The notes beneath the pieces are model-generated. The model was given only the letters and a program-made list of their open reading frames with translations, was not told the origin of the DNA and did not search any database. Position numbers and translations under genes: made by a program. From Melanocharis versteri (Eukaryota; Chordata; Aves; Passeriformes; Melanocharitidae): a stretch of 64,000 nt of DNA. This document shows positions 1 through 11,699 of this stretch, one piece after another (position 1 is the stretch's first letter; each line of letters begins with the position of its first letter). The stretch is taken from the NCBI GenBank assembly GCA_013397845.1, contig VZTG01010608.1:434001-498000 (forward strand), written 5' to 3'.

Positions 1-3000
1 TCCTCCAATCTAATATAATCAGAAGTATGTTGGTTTTTCTTTTTCTTTTGATGAAGAATGTTATAAGGGAAAAAACCCAAAAATCTCAATGCTGAAAAAT
101 CACCAGTGAAGAACAAGTCACTCTATATGACACTTCATTTCTTAGCATCTTGAGATATTAATGTTCTCTTCTGCAGCTCATGCATTACTATTCCTAGCTA
201 TCTAGAAATGAAAAATCGTATACTCGACTCATTCTTTACTGCATAAATGTTATACACAGAGAATGGGAATTTACATTTAGGTGTTTTGGGTTTTTTTTTT
301 CCCTTGTTGAAATATTACACACTTGATAACATTAGGGTGAGAAATATTTTAGTGTCTGTGCATTTTCATACTCAGGATCACTGAAACAGTTTAATATACT
401 CTAATTACAAGTTGGGAAATGAGAGATTTAAATTGTATTAAATTATGTGGAGGCTAAAATGATTTGAAAAGTCTTGTCATATCTACATTACATAGAAAAT
501 CTAATGATACATCCTCCCCTACCCAGAGTCAGTGAAGACAGAAACTGCCCAACTTATCAGCAGCTGACAACTGAGGAAGAGCATACCATTGCTAGTAGCT
601 TTTTGTGGTAACTGAACATCACTGACAAGGGCTTACAAGGACATTTTAGTGCAAAGAGTTATTCAAACACATGCAGTAGACACTATGGTGCTAGTAGTAC
701 ATATGACACATCCAAACTTTGGTGAGGAATGGCTTCTTGGGTGAATAGTACAATTCAGTTCTGTCTCCCCTTGAAATGGACAACTTTGTCCTGTCAGCAA
801 AATGAGTGAAATTTGAGCTTGACAAAATAAGCTGTTATAGAGATGAGATTGCCATTGATTAATTTGTTACTGGAATCAACAACATGAAGCTGAATTTACT
901 TGATCTGAGTGTTGGGGTCAGGAAGACAAAGTAGTTTCATATTCAATAGTGTCAAGAAAGAAGTCTGAGTTCTCATAGATACCACTCTGCAGCATTTTTT
1001 TTTTCTTCTAAATAGCTTTTATTCTGTACAAGAAATTCCTGGCACACATATTTAGGAAAGTCGACAGTTCCAATGATGTTGTTTCAAGACAAAGAAACCC
1101 CTAAGTTTTGTATGTTTTTATTTAGCTTTCATACAATGAGCTATTCAGATGTTATACTGAAGACTGGTCAGACCAAACAAGAAATTAGTTCTAATTAATT
1201 TGTAAAATGGGAGCAGGAACCTGATCTATGACTCCAAAGGAATATCGGCTTTAGCATTATTTCAGAAGAGAAGCCTTTAAAAGTGTGTCTGGGTCTGGGG
1301 ATTACAGTGAAAAAAAAAAAAAAGAGTTTTGCAGATGCAGGTTTTATCACATGCGTCAACTTAAGAGAGTTTCATCCAGTGGTAATTAAATGCTGCTTGA
1401 ATTAGAAGAAGGTGTCCATGCAAGCTTGTCCTCCAAGTTTCTCCCACTGAAAGTTTTCTGAACTATGAAAATGGAAGAAAGTAAAATATTAAAGTTGCTC
1501 GAAAAAGTCAGTTCCCCCTCAGACTACCACTGCTATAGTAATAATGTGAACAGGAAGCAGGGAAAGGAAAACAAGAAATTATACCAAGGTGGGAAAGGCA
1601 GGAGAAACAGCAGCTTTCATCCAGCCTAGCTTCATTTAATTGCTCTTAGTGTCTATCACAGAAAGCTAGCTGGTCAGCATCAAAAATCTGTTCGTCTTGT
1701 GCACTAATTTATACCTTTGTAACAATGAAGATGACAGCTGGTGCTTACTAGACTGCAATTCCCATCTCACAAGTTGAACTTGGCCAGTTCACTAATGAAG
1801 TACCAAATGTGTGTGTTGACCTCAGGCTTTCTGCTCCAGCAGCTGTTTTAAATCTGAGTCTGTAAAATTATAAGTGTGAGTACCTTCTTTCTTATGCACT
1901 TTTGTTGGCAAAAGTATTGGGATTATTTACATGCACATACATACATATGTATTTCTGATGCAAAACACTTTAAAATTACATTTGATATTAATCCTTTCCT
2001 ATGATGTCAAAAGTTTGCTCACTGCTCATTTGTTGTTAGCTTGGATTTATTCACATACATTTTCATTCCTAGTTATGATGCTTCTTATGACATGATAAAA
2101 AGTGAATGTTAAGTTCAGATATTTGAGAAGCTGATGTCTAGCTTTATTAGCTTTATATTTCATACAGGTTTTTCAAACTCAGAATTCACAACTTCTGTTA
2201 GCTACTGTGCACAAAACAGCATAATTCTGTAGAAAACATATCAAACTTTCTGACTAGATGTGTTAAAATGTTGGAGGACCATGCCTAAAGAGGCTTCCTG
2301 TACGTTTGTGCAATAAATGTCTAAGAATTTGGTGATATTTTCATTATGTGTCATAACAACAAAGAGAAAAGAAAACATTTCACAAATTAGGAGCACTTAC
2401 TGGTTTGTCAGGTATAATTTGTGTTATAGATGGATCACAAAGAAATAGAAAGAAATTAAGAAGGAGAAAGGGGAGATAAGATGTATAACAGAATAAATAG
2501 CAAAAATAGGGACATGTTATATACCTTGGCAATTTTTTTTTTTGTTAAAGAGCAACTGTCTTTTGGAATACAGTTTTCCAGTTTCCTTTGGGAAAGTGGT
2601 GAATCTCCCAGGAACTTCAATGGTGCTTCCTGACAAGATTCCCCATGATTTTACTAAACATCTGGCCTCTGTGGAGTGCAATTATATTGCTCTTTTCTCT
2701 TCATGCTGACCTCCAAGTTCAACTGTCTCTGACATGAGCAGCAGGAGAGAACAAGCAGCTCAGTACCGTGTGAAAAGAAAATTGTGAAGCTGGAAGTTGC
2801 ATGTAAAGTCATTATCAGGGCAAATGGAAACATTGGAGAGTGGCTCAGCGGACGACCTAGGAGAAAAATGCTGCACAGATATGGAGTGGTGCCAGCCATG
2901 CTGCTCATTCACCAATCTTCTAATGTATGGATGGGACAAAATTCCCTCATAAAGCTCTTTATTCTCTGAATTCTTTTGTGAAATCATGCTTACATTTACA

Positions 3001-4160
3001 ATTAGGGCCCAACAAAATAAAGACAGGAGGCAAGGGGTTTGGATTAAGTCAAAAAATATAAGGCTTATCGAAGACAAGTTGCTCACTGATACCTTTTACA
3101 ACTGAAGAATGACGGTGGGGAGGAAGAGTTCATTTGCATTGGCTCAAAAGTATATGCCAGAGGCCTCATTCTGTCAGAGACGTGCACTTGTTAAGTGTTC
3201 TCTGTGATTAGGTGATTAACCCTTATAATATAACTCCAGCAAGTACACTTCTACGCAGCAACCCCCTCCCCAAGATAAATTACACCCACGCCGTGTTAAT
3301 CTTCCTCTGTGGAGGGGGAGCAGGAAACATGGGCCATTACTAAGACTCACAGCAGAAGGAATGATGCATTTGATATGCGTAACATCAGGTGCACAGAAAG
3401 GGCACATCTCTGTAATACTGCCTCAAGGGTGAAAATTGGACAACCAGTGTCATCATTAATCTTGCAGCACTGTCTAAAACGGTACAGTCATTTAGTCCAA
3501 CAAAGCCCTTCTTAACAGCCGGGATACATATTTGATTTTGATCCAGTGACAAATGTCTTTTGATGGCTTTCTGGCAGGCCGGTAACTTGCTGGATTAAAT
3601 ATCTGCGAGAAAGATGAACACATGAGTCACTACAGAGGGATCTGGGTTCCAGATCCTTTTTGATAAGAGCAGTAATTTTGTCACATCTGCAGAGAACTGT
3701 CTTTGCAGTCTACTATGCAGCACCAATATTTATACATACTCCTGTGATTCTATTAATAAATGAAGAATATGCAATCACTGTAGTTTCTTTCATGTAATTC
3801 AATCAGTGTTTAAAAATTAATCTTACACTAAGTCTTCAATTCAGTGCTCTATTTGTGTACCATTGAGAAACAGACATCAGGTGGGCACAGATATCTCTCC
3901 AGCTCCTGAATAATGAAAACAATATGAAAGAAAGCATAACCTTTTCTCCACTAAATCATCTTTTGAACATTAGGAATATGTTCACAGAAGTTAATTATGT
4001 TATGCACGTGCCAATGCAAATGTTCTAGCCTTTAATCTTTCAAAAATATTTAGAAAGGACTTTTATCTTTCCATGTAGAATTTATTTACGTAATTCATTG
4101 CCACAGACCAAGCACGACCGTACGTTACAACTCTTTGTTTTGTCCTGTTGAAAAATATGC
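1..4160. other. Unique AT-rich non-coding sequence
   Basis: No exon, RNA gene or recognisable interspersed repeat was seen. Open frames are under about 110 codons, lie on both strands over each other, and show no domain or codon pattern. A 14-A run sits at 1310-1323. The part at 3110-3500 is less A/T-run-rich, has several CpG and homeodomain-like words (for example GATTAGGTGATTAACC near 3207) and could be a conserved non-coding element, but nothing in the sequence alone proves this. Confidence 0.6.
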
Positions 4161-4161
4161 T

Positions 4162-4206
4162 TCTTTAAGAAAAAAAACAAACCAAGCCAAACCGAAAAAA
4201 ACCTAC
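4162..4206. repeat. A/C-rich low-complexity tract
   Basis: This is a run made almost only of A and C with AAACAAACC- and CAAACC-like words. Tracts of this kind are common in bird genomes and usually are decayed simple repeats. It has no coding meaning. Confidence 0.7.
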
Positions 4207-4209
4207 AAA

Positions 4210-7200
4210 ACTACCAATAAGCATCAGTGAAAAAAGAGATATAAAATGGGATTAAAACAGAAGTTTGTAAATATTTCAGATATTTTAATAAAATCTCACG
4301 TTCCATTAACTACAGATCTGTGAAACAAACAGCTCAGAATATGGCAAAACACTGCACACATTTTATTTGCCTATTTACTCCACAGTTTGAATAGGAATAA
4401 GTACTTACGATGGTAACCCTTGTGTGACATGGAGCCGGAGAGAACTTTTCTTAGGACACAGATGCTACACATAAGTTATGTGGCTTGTGGATTTGCACAC
4501 TGCCCTATTCATAAACAGTGAAAATGACACCATCTTACCCTCAGTCAGGTATGTCTTTAAAACCATACTTCTGGAAAAGAACATTATTTATGTTACATAT
4601 GAATAGTTACAGTTTGTGTGTTTAAGATGTGAATGCCTCTTTTTGGTTGTGCACCAACTGGAACACATAACATATCCTTACCTCCTTCAGTACTCTGCAA
4701 GGGTAATATTGAACTTAATGGCTACCAATGTGGGATAGCCTTGTGAACATCACAAATGGGACTTTTATTCATTTCCATAATGAATAGAGAATGTTTAAAG
4801 CCACTGCACATGCAGACAGCCTCATGAATCCACAAAAGTTCATAAATGGAGTGGTATAACTGGAAACAGATGATTAGGTGCTTATGCACACTAAAACCTA
4901 GCAGAAAGCTATTTTTTTTTTAAAGTGGGTACCTTTTTGAATTAGAAGAAAAAAATCTAAGCTGAATACATGTTCCTTTTTACAGTTATTCGCCCACCTG
5001 GGTGGTTGTGTGAATAAACATGTGCAGAACCTGCCCATTAATACTGAGCTGAGCTTTTGGTTCCCAAGCAAAGGATTACTCATAAGAGGAGATATTTTTT
5101 AACTCTGTATATGCTCCCTCTTATCAGCCAGCTGTGGATATATCCTTGTCTCCATCAAACACCACTTACTTTTCCCACATAAATCCACATAGTCCTTCAT
5201 CATATATTTGCCATCTGTGGAAAGCAGTTAATCATTCCTCAGATGGTCTCACTTTGTATGGAACCCCATGACAATTTCTCCTTGGAAAGCTTTTCAAATG
5301 CTGCCATGTATGGACTCCATCTCAAGGAGCCTTAGAGGAGGCGGGTGCAATTCCACATTATTTTGTTAAAGAAGAAGGATGGAAAGTACACCCATTTACA
5401 GGGACAGTATGGATAAATATGACAGCAGAGTCTTTAGGTTAAGAATCAGTCACTCAGAGGCTTGAAAAGAATTAGTTGTGAAGGACCCACTACTGGTCTC
5501 CAGAACCTGTCTGACAATAGGTCTGATTCACTGGGGACCACATAATCCTACAGAACTCTTGAAATCAAACACTTTTCAAACCACAGACAGACATGACAGA
5601 ACAAGGGTTTGTTGTGAATGTGCAGTGTGGTACACATGCAAATAATCAGCAGAGAGTTATTTAAAGTGTACATTCCTTGGTTTGTGACCATCTGTTTGTT
5701 CAGCACTGGAAGAGGGTTTAGTGCTGTGAAAAGTGAGAGGATGCTTTGATCCATCAAAAGGGTGCTATTCATAGAAGCTTCCAAATACCATAATAACAAT
5801 GATATAACCCTGCAATGTGTACTTCTACCTATATGAGAATTTTTTTCCATGCAAATTATTTGTTGCAATTTGCCTAAACCAGGAAATTTACAGATCACAG
5901 TGTGGAGATAAGGCATTTTCCTTCACCATCTCATTACTTAGAAGTGACACGTATTACTGTTAGTCTATTCATGTTGCATTGGGAGATTTTAAATTCTCTC
6001 CTATGAAACAAACTGTACTATAAGTTTCCTGGAAATGCATAGACAAAGAGGATACTCCCTTTAATTATTCAGAGGAATATCCTAGAAAGTTCTCCCTTCT
6101 AATCTAGGCAGGTCTGAACAGCCTCTAGCTGGAAACCAAAGCAAAGAACACTGGAGATAAAAGGGCAGCAAGCAAAGAGACACAATGAGTACAAGATTGT
6201 CTTTCTGATTTGCTGGGTTGCTTGCTCAGTTGAACAGTTTGAATTATCAGATGAACTACTATAAATCATTACCATTTTTCTAACACAAATGAAACCACTC
6301 AGAATGGGATGCCTGCTGTCATTGGTCTAATCACCGTTTTCTTCTAAACAAATTAACACTTATTCCAATCAAAACAAGACACCTACATACTTTCAGAAAT
6401 ACATCATGCTAAATCGTTATTCTTCATATCCATTTGCACAAGAATGCAAAGAGCATTTCTATTATCACTCTTCAAGACATAAGAAAATTTGACCCAAGAG
6501 CATGTTTTAGGGGACACGTGGGAGAAAAATGGTTCAGTAATGAGTAATAGGAGAAGGAAGATGTGTGAAAGACTTCTAATGCTACAGTGGTGGCTGGCTT
6601 TGATAAATTCCCACATAGAACAGGTAAGAGTAAGTACCACAATTAAGTCTCCTCTTTCTCCAGGGGCTGTGCTAACGACCCCACCCCAGCTCTCCCTGGA
6701 ATCAAACCTCTGAGCCATTAGCTCGTCCAGTTGACCGACTGACTGAAAAAAATCCTGCCCCAAAGAATACTTTAATTTTTTCATAATGTCTATTAGATGC
6801 TGAAAACCCCCACAAACAGCCAAATCTTTATTCTAACATACATGGAAAGATTTTATTTAAGTGGCTATGTGACTGATGCTGTGTACTGGAGCCTCAAGGG
6901 AAAAATATCAAGACTAAATATGGACTCATCAGTTTCTAAAAAGTAGCCACATTTCCAAGAAAATTTATATATCACACTCTAGCAAAAATTACCTTTTTCC
7001 CATATTTTTCATGTACAAGCAATTGGTGGTTGATTTAACAGATATAAGGATTAATATTAGTCATAAAAACATGTAAACTAAATACCTCTTCTTTAAAATC
7101 TGCCCTTTAAATCTCATTAGTTCAATCTGACACTGAAAGAGACCTGATTTAAAAATGATTTACACTGCACAGATTGTTTGTCCAGACTTAGAGCTCTTCT

Positions 7201-7660
7201 ATGAAATGAGAGACGTGAATATGAATTTAATATTTCTCAAATGAATAGGCATGGGGCTTGAAATTTTCCTTTGGCAGAGGTAACTGCATTTTGTTTCAGT
7301 GTTAATAAATTCACTTCTGTAAGATTGTGGGGTTTTTTTCTTAGATCCATTCCTAGTTACTGCCCATCCGTCTCTGTGTAAAACTATCTTCTCCATCAGA
7401 AAAAATAGCAACACAAGCAGCCAAAGAACAAATATATAGGATTAGTACATTATGAAGAATAAAGAGCAGCTTTCAGCTCTCTCTCCTGGATGATATTTAT
7501 CACATTTCTCTCTACCCAGCTCCTAACAACGCTGAGGAGATAAAGTAGGCTGGATGCATTTTTCCTGTATAGTGTGGTTTACAACAAAAATAATAGTAAG
7601 AAGACTGGAAGATGATGAATATATTTTTCGTCTTTCAGTTTTTATTTTTCTTAGAAATAA
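4210..7660. other. Unique AT-rich non-coding sequence
   Basis: No supported gene was seen. The longest open frame here, 139 codons on the minus strand at 6404-6823, has no recognisable domain and its composition changes along its length, so it is treated as chance. No CR1 ends were seen. Confidence 0.55.
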
Positions 7661-7681
7661 AAAAAAATACTCCTACAAAAA

Positions 7682-7713
<32 letters not shown>

Positions 7714-7717
7714 AAAA
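7661..7717. repeat. Poly-A / GA-rich simple repeat
   Basis: Successive A-runs of 9 to 14 bases are separated by single G or short interruptions. It lies inside a chance open frame that reads it as polylysine. The tract may be a microsatellite grown from an old retroposon tail, but no retroposon body is visible upstream. Confidence 0.85.
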
Positions 7718-7879
7718 GGTGGTCTTAGACTTTTCTGTCTGTTATGCTAATATATTCATAGAAAAAGCTGGTGCTAAGGGCGGTTCTCCAATTAAGACAA
7801 ATGAGGCACATTGAATTTCTCCCTCAGGGCACAGCAGGGGTGCTGGCAAAATCTACTTTATTCTTTCTGTCAGGGCTGA

Positions 7880-8180
7880 ACTGGAAACAAAAGCATGAAA
7901 ATTCAACACATCCACTTACAGAATAATAAAGGCTGTTGTTTAAAGCGTGAAGAGTTTTGGCACCCTTCTGGGGCCTTATGCAAATCATTCTTCCTCTCAA
8001 CTGCTACCAAACCATCGGTCTTGGAAATTAAAGATGTACTTGGTCGGTTAACAGCTGAAAAGAGAAGAGCAGCCTGAAAGTCAATTAGATTTGTATTAAG
8101 CAAATAAATCAGGTCTGACTGATATTGGCTAAACTAAAATGCATTATTATGGTCTGACAGTAATTCTAATTTGATTGACA
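7880..8180. promoter_or_regulatory. Candidate conserved non-coding element (octamer and homeodomain words)
   Basis: The stretch has few homopolymer runs and dense transcription-factor-like words. It holds a perfect POU octamer ATGCAAAT at 7978-7985, AATTAGATTTG and TTGATTGACAAATG words further on, and GGTCTGAC twice-like words near 8110-8160. No frame codes for a recognisable protein. POU and homeodomain factors are known to bind such words. Calling the region an enhancer is inference from composition only; a multi-species alignment would decide it. Confidence 0.3.
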
Positions 8181-10135
8181 AATGTATGTAGTGTATTATT
8201 AAACTAAATGAAAGATGAGAATAATCCTATTATTTTTTTTAGAACATCTTTCAAGCAAATAGCCTCCCCCGCCCCCAAAACACAATAAAGACCACCAACG
8301 TTGTATTGTTATCTACAGTATAGTTTAAAAAAAACCACCCAGAAGTGTATTTTTTGAGATATTATGATAATACAAACAGAATATGTCCTTTAGAAAATGA
8401 CAATTTTGTGCGGATACTTAGTGGGTCTTCCTAAATACAGTAATATATGAGGCTAAGGTAATTTTTGGTGTGTCTTTTTTACAGATAGCCTTATCCTGAT
8501 GATGACATAGGTGTACACCATATGATAGTAAAAATGCTCTCCACTTTGCTTGGAGTGGTACTATTACCAACCACAGCACCAAGGGTAACAACAGCAGCAT
8601 AATTTAAGCGCATATTTAAACACAACAAAAATGTTTAGCAGATATGAGGTTAATAAGAACAGTGCAGCTGTTAATCAAACACATTTTTTCTACATTCTCG
8701 AAGCAAACAAGCCAAGTACCAGCACAAGTAAAAGAACCTTCACAATTCAGAAAAACGCTCAAATCTGGCCTTGTAGGATGGTGTAAGCGAGAGTATAGGA
8801 ACACAATTTAGGCAGACAGTCATCTTTCAAGCAGGATTTGTAATGTAAATGGCTCCATAGGTGGCTCACTGCCTATGCCTGTGTACTAACACCCAGTCTC
8901 TATGTTCCTGCCAAGGGTTTCCTTTCAGAAGCAAGGCACATGCAAAGACACTTGTGCAGTTGTGGAAGCCTGACAGTCAGAGCTTTATCACCCTTGCTAC
9001 TTCCTGAGTATAAATTATTAATGCTGTACGTAGCTAGTTTTTCTGGTGAAAAGGAAAGATACCACACTGCACTAATGTGGTCAGGAGCCAGGATCTGCCT
9101 TTCAAAATCAGCACAAATCCCAGGCAGACCAGTGTCAACATTAAGAGTCTGTACTCAGCAAGCATCTTGGTAAGCATTAAAATGGTGGTGGACTGTTTTA
9201 TGTAACTGGCAATCCAGTAATTGCACAGTTTTGGTCAGTGCTTTTTGGGCTTAGGTTTTATACATCTGAAGGATATCACAAGATTCTAATAAGGAAAACA
9301 TGTCAAATACCTCTTTGCCTCAAGATTTACTGCATTCATAGTTTTGTGGAATCCTGTTTTTTAGAGATAACATATGGAAAACACAAACCAGTGCGAGTGA
9401 ATAAATATGGTGGTTCAGAGGGAAGTGGAAAAGAATTTTGGAAATGCTTTTTAAAGTCCAAATTCAAGGCTAGAGTTGGCAGAATACATCAAGAAAGTAT
9501 TCATAAACATATGCTGGAATAAAAATAATGTATCTACTTTGATGGCATCCAGAGATGTTTTTATTTGTTTTCCATAAACATTTATACAAGTGATTGTTTT
9601 GTTTGTTTCATTTTCAGGAATGTTAATTGAAAGCAAAGAGCTGGGCAGTGGCCATGAGAATCACTGAAGCAAACTTTTTTTCTGAAGTGAACAGGAAACC
9701 TCTTCTTAAAAAAGGAATCATGAAAAAATGGTCAGTAAGAAAAGAGTTTATAAACTTTCTGTGTTTCTGGCTCTGGTTGAAATAATGACACTGCACTTTT
9801 TCCATCTGATGTGCTTTGTTATGGGATATCATTAGTGTAGAAAAAAATGGTTTATGATTTTAAGGTGCTAAACAAATGTTTGCTTTTTTCCTTCTACCTT
9901 CAAAAAGACTTGTTATTCATTAGTCTCAGGATTTTAGAACCACAGAATCAGGATTTAATATTGGTAGGATGAGAGCCTAGGAGGTGTCCCTACAGCTGTC
10001 CCCTCACCAGCTCTGGTCATCCAAAAGTTCACAGGGCTCCAAGCTCAGTGATAGTCTGCTTGAAATGCTGCTGAACTACCACATCCCCCTGACCACCACA
10101 GTGCTGCTAATTATTTCAGAGAGTGATAATTTTTG
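8181..10135. other. Unique AT-rich non-coding sequence
   Basis: Nothing certain is seen. At 9938-9960 there is a short CCACAGAATCAGGATTT-like word that recalls the reversed 3' end of CR1, but the following 150 bases do not match CR1, so no element is called. The ninety-odd codon open frames here overlap each other and carry no motif. Confidence 0.5.
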
Positions 10136-10182
10136 AAAGGAAAAAAAGTGAAAAAAAGTAAAAAAAAAGTAAAAAAAAAAAG

Positions 10183-10230
<48 letters not shown>

Positions 10231-10236
10231 AGAGCA
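10136..10236. repeat. Long poly-A tract (45 A) with A-rich lead-in
   Basis: Short A-runs broken by GT or GTG are followed by 45 uninterrupted A at 10183-10227, then GAGAGAG. It could be the tail of a retroposed RNA inserted on the plus strand or simply an expanded A-run. No target-site duplication was recognised. The poly-phenylalanine frames on the minus strand are artefacts of this tract. Confidence 0.85.
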
Positions 10237-10239
10237 GAA

Positions 10240-11070
10240 AAAAGTAAAACATTAATGACATACTTTCTCTGGGTCCACACAGTAAAGCAAAACATTATGC
10301 TAATTAACAATGTCACTTCATCACATGTAGTTTGGATAAATTTATACAGACAGTGTACAGACACACTGGCATTCCAGAAATAACTGTCTTTGAGCACTGT
10401 TACTGGCTTTTAGAAAGGAGATGTTGGCAATTAGCACTGAGCACGCAGAGTAGGGAGGCTGAGCTCCAAGTAATGCAACAAGCTTTTAGGTAAAATTGGC
10501 TCTTTCCATTATAATCAGTGTTGGTCTTGAATATCAGAGCTCTTTGGCACGCATTGGTTTACAAGCTGGGAGGGGAGCAAGACAGACTTTTGTTCTCCCC
10601 AAGGTGCCAGCTCCTGCTCCCGTGGTTAGTCTGCACTTGGCCAGGCAATTTTGCTCACGTAGTGCAGGCAGAGGAGTCTACTCTTTCTCCTTTGCATCTC
10701 ATACCTCAAAGCTGTGTCATGCTATTTCTTAACAATGGTAGACCCACACAGGGATTAAAAAGATGGAAGAAAAGCGTTTGCTCTGCTTTGCTTTCCGTTG
10801 TGACTGACACTCTCCTGGAAAGGAGAAAGGTCAGCTGCTTGAACCAAGCCTTTCACCTGTAATAAATACAGGAACAAAACAAAAAGAACCTGAAATTAGG
10901 TAGAAGAAATGAAGTCTTTTGAGAATATTGCTCAAAAAAAAGGGCCAAGATGAAAATTTGTATAATTCTGAGCTTAATGACAAAACAAGTGCATTTCATA
11001 TTATTATTAGATATTAAAAAAAAAAAAAAATTGCCCAGCATATTTTGTCACAGTGTAATAATTCTTGGCA
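10240..11070. other. Unique non-coding sequence
   Basis: No gene or repeat is supported apart from a 15-A run at 11016-11030. Overlapping open frames of 78 and 114 codons at 10496-10862 share no recognisable motif. Confidence 0.5.
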
Positions 11071-11071
11071 A

Positions 11072-11690
11072 GTCACAGATTTATGGAAGGTTTGGGTCTG
11101 GAAGGGACCTCTGGAAACCACTCAGTTGAAACCATCTACTCAAACAAGGAACAGATAGATCAGGTTGCTCAGGGCTTTGGATATCGCCAAAGACGGAGGC
11201 ATCGCAGCCACTCTGGGCAACCTGTTGTGCTGTTTGATCATTCTCACATTAGGAAAAACAACAAACCAAAGAACTTGATTGGAATTTTCTGAGTTTCAAG
11301 TTGCACCCTAAATCTTTTGTCTGGTCACTGGGCACCACTGTGAAGAGAGTCACCGGGCACTATTGCTCCACCCTCATAAGCTCTCCCTGCTCCCCAGTGT
11401 TTGTTCACATGGATGAGACTCCCCTCAGTCTTTTCTTTTCCAGGCCAACCATTCCCAGCTCTCTTGGCCTCTCCTCACATGCTATATACTCTGAGCCCTT
11501 AATCAACTTCGCTGCCCCTTGCTGGACTGTCTCCAGTCTGTCCATGTGTCTCTCGTGCCAGGAAGCCCAGACTGGACCCAGCACTTCGGGGGTTTTTCTG
11601 TAGTACTGAGCAGAGGAGAAGGATCACCTACCTTGACCTGCTGGCAACCCCTCCTAAAGCAGCCCAGAAGGTACCACTTGCTGCAGATTC
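11072..11690 (-). mobile_element. CR1 LINE, 5'-truncated copy
   Basis: The plus strand shows the reverse complement of a CR1 3' region in the usual order: the terminal GGGTCTGGAAGGGACC-like motif (11094-11110), GGTTGCTCAGGGC (about 11163), TCTGGGCAACCTGTT (about 11212), CACTGGGCACCACTG (about 11326), TCCCAGCTCTCTTGGCC (about 11453), GCTGGACTGTCTCCAGTCTGTCCATG (read in part, about 11521) and CTGGACCCAGCACTTC (about 11572). It therefore runs on the minus strand with its 3' end near 11072. Only the last 620 bases or so remain; no reverse transcriptase is left. Many changes and small insertions mark it as old and inactive. Open frames across it are not genes. Confidence 0.93.
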
Positions 11691-11699
11691 CCACACGCA

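Noticed and set aside
6404..6823. 139-codon minus-strand open frame, and a tRNA-like word (GGTTTGATTCC on the minus strand near 6700)
   Set aside because: No recognisable domain. The T-arm-like word is not accompanied by an acceptor stem or anticodon arm in the right places, so neither a tRNA nor a SINE is called.
9936..10100. CR1-like start (CCACAGAATCAGGATTT)
   Set aside because: After the first 20 bases the order of CR1 motifs is missing; the rest does not match any part of the 3' region.
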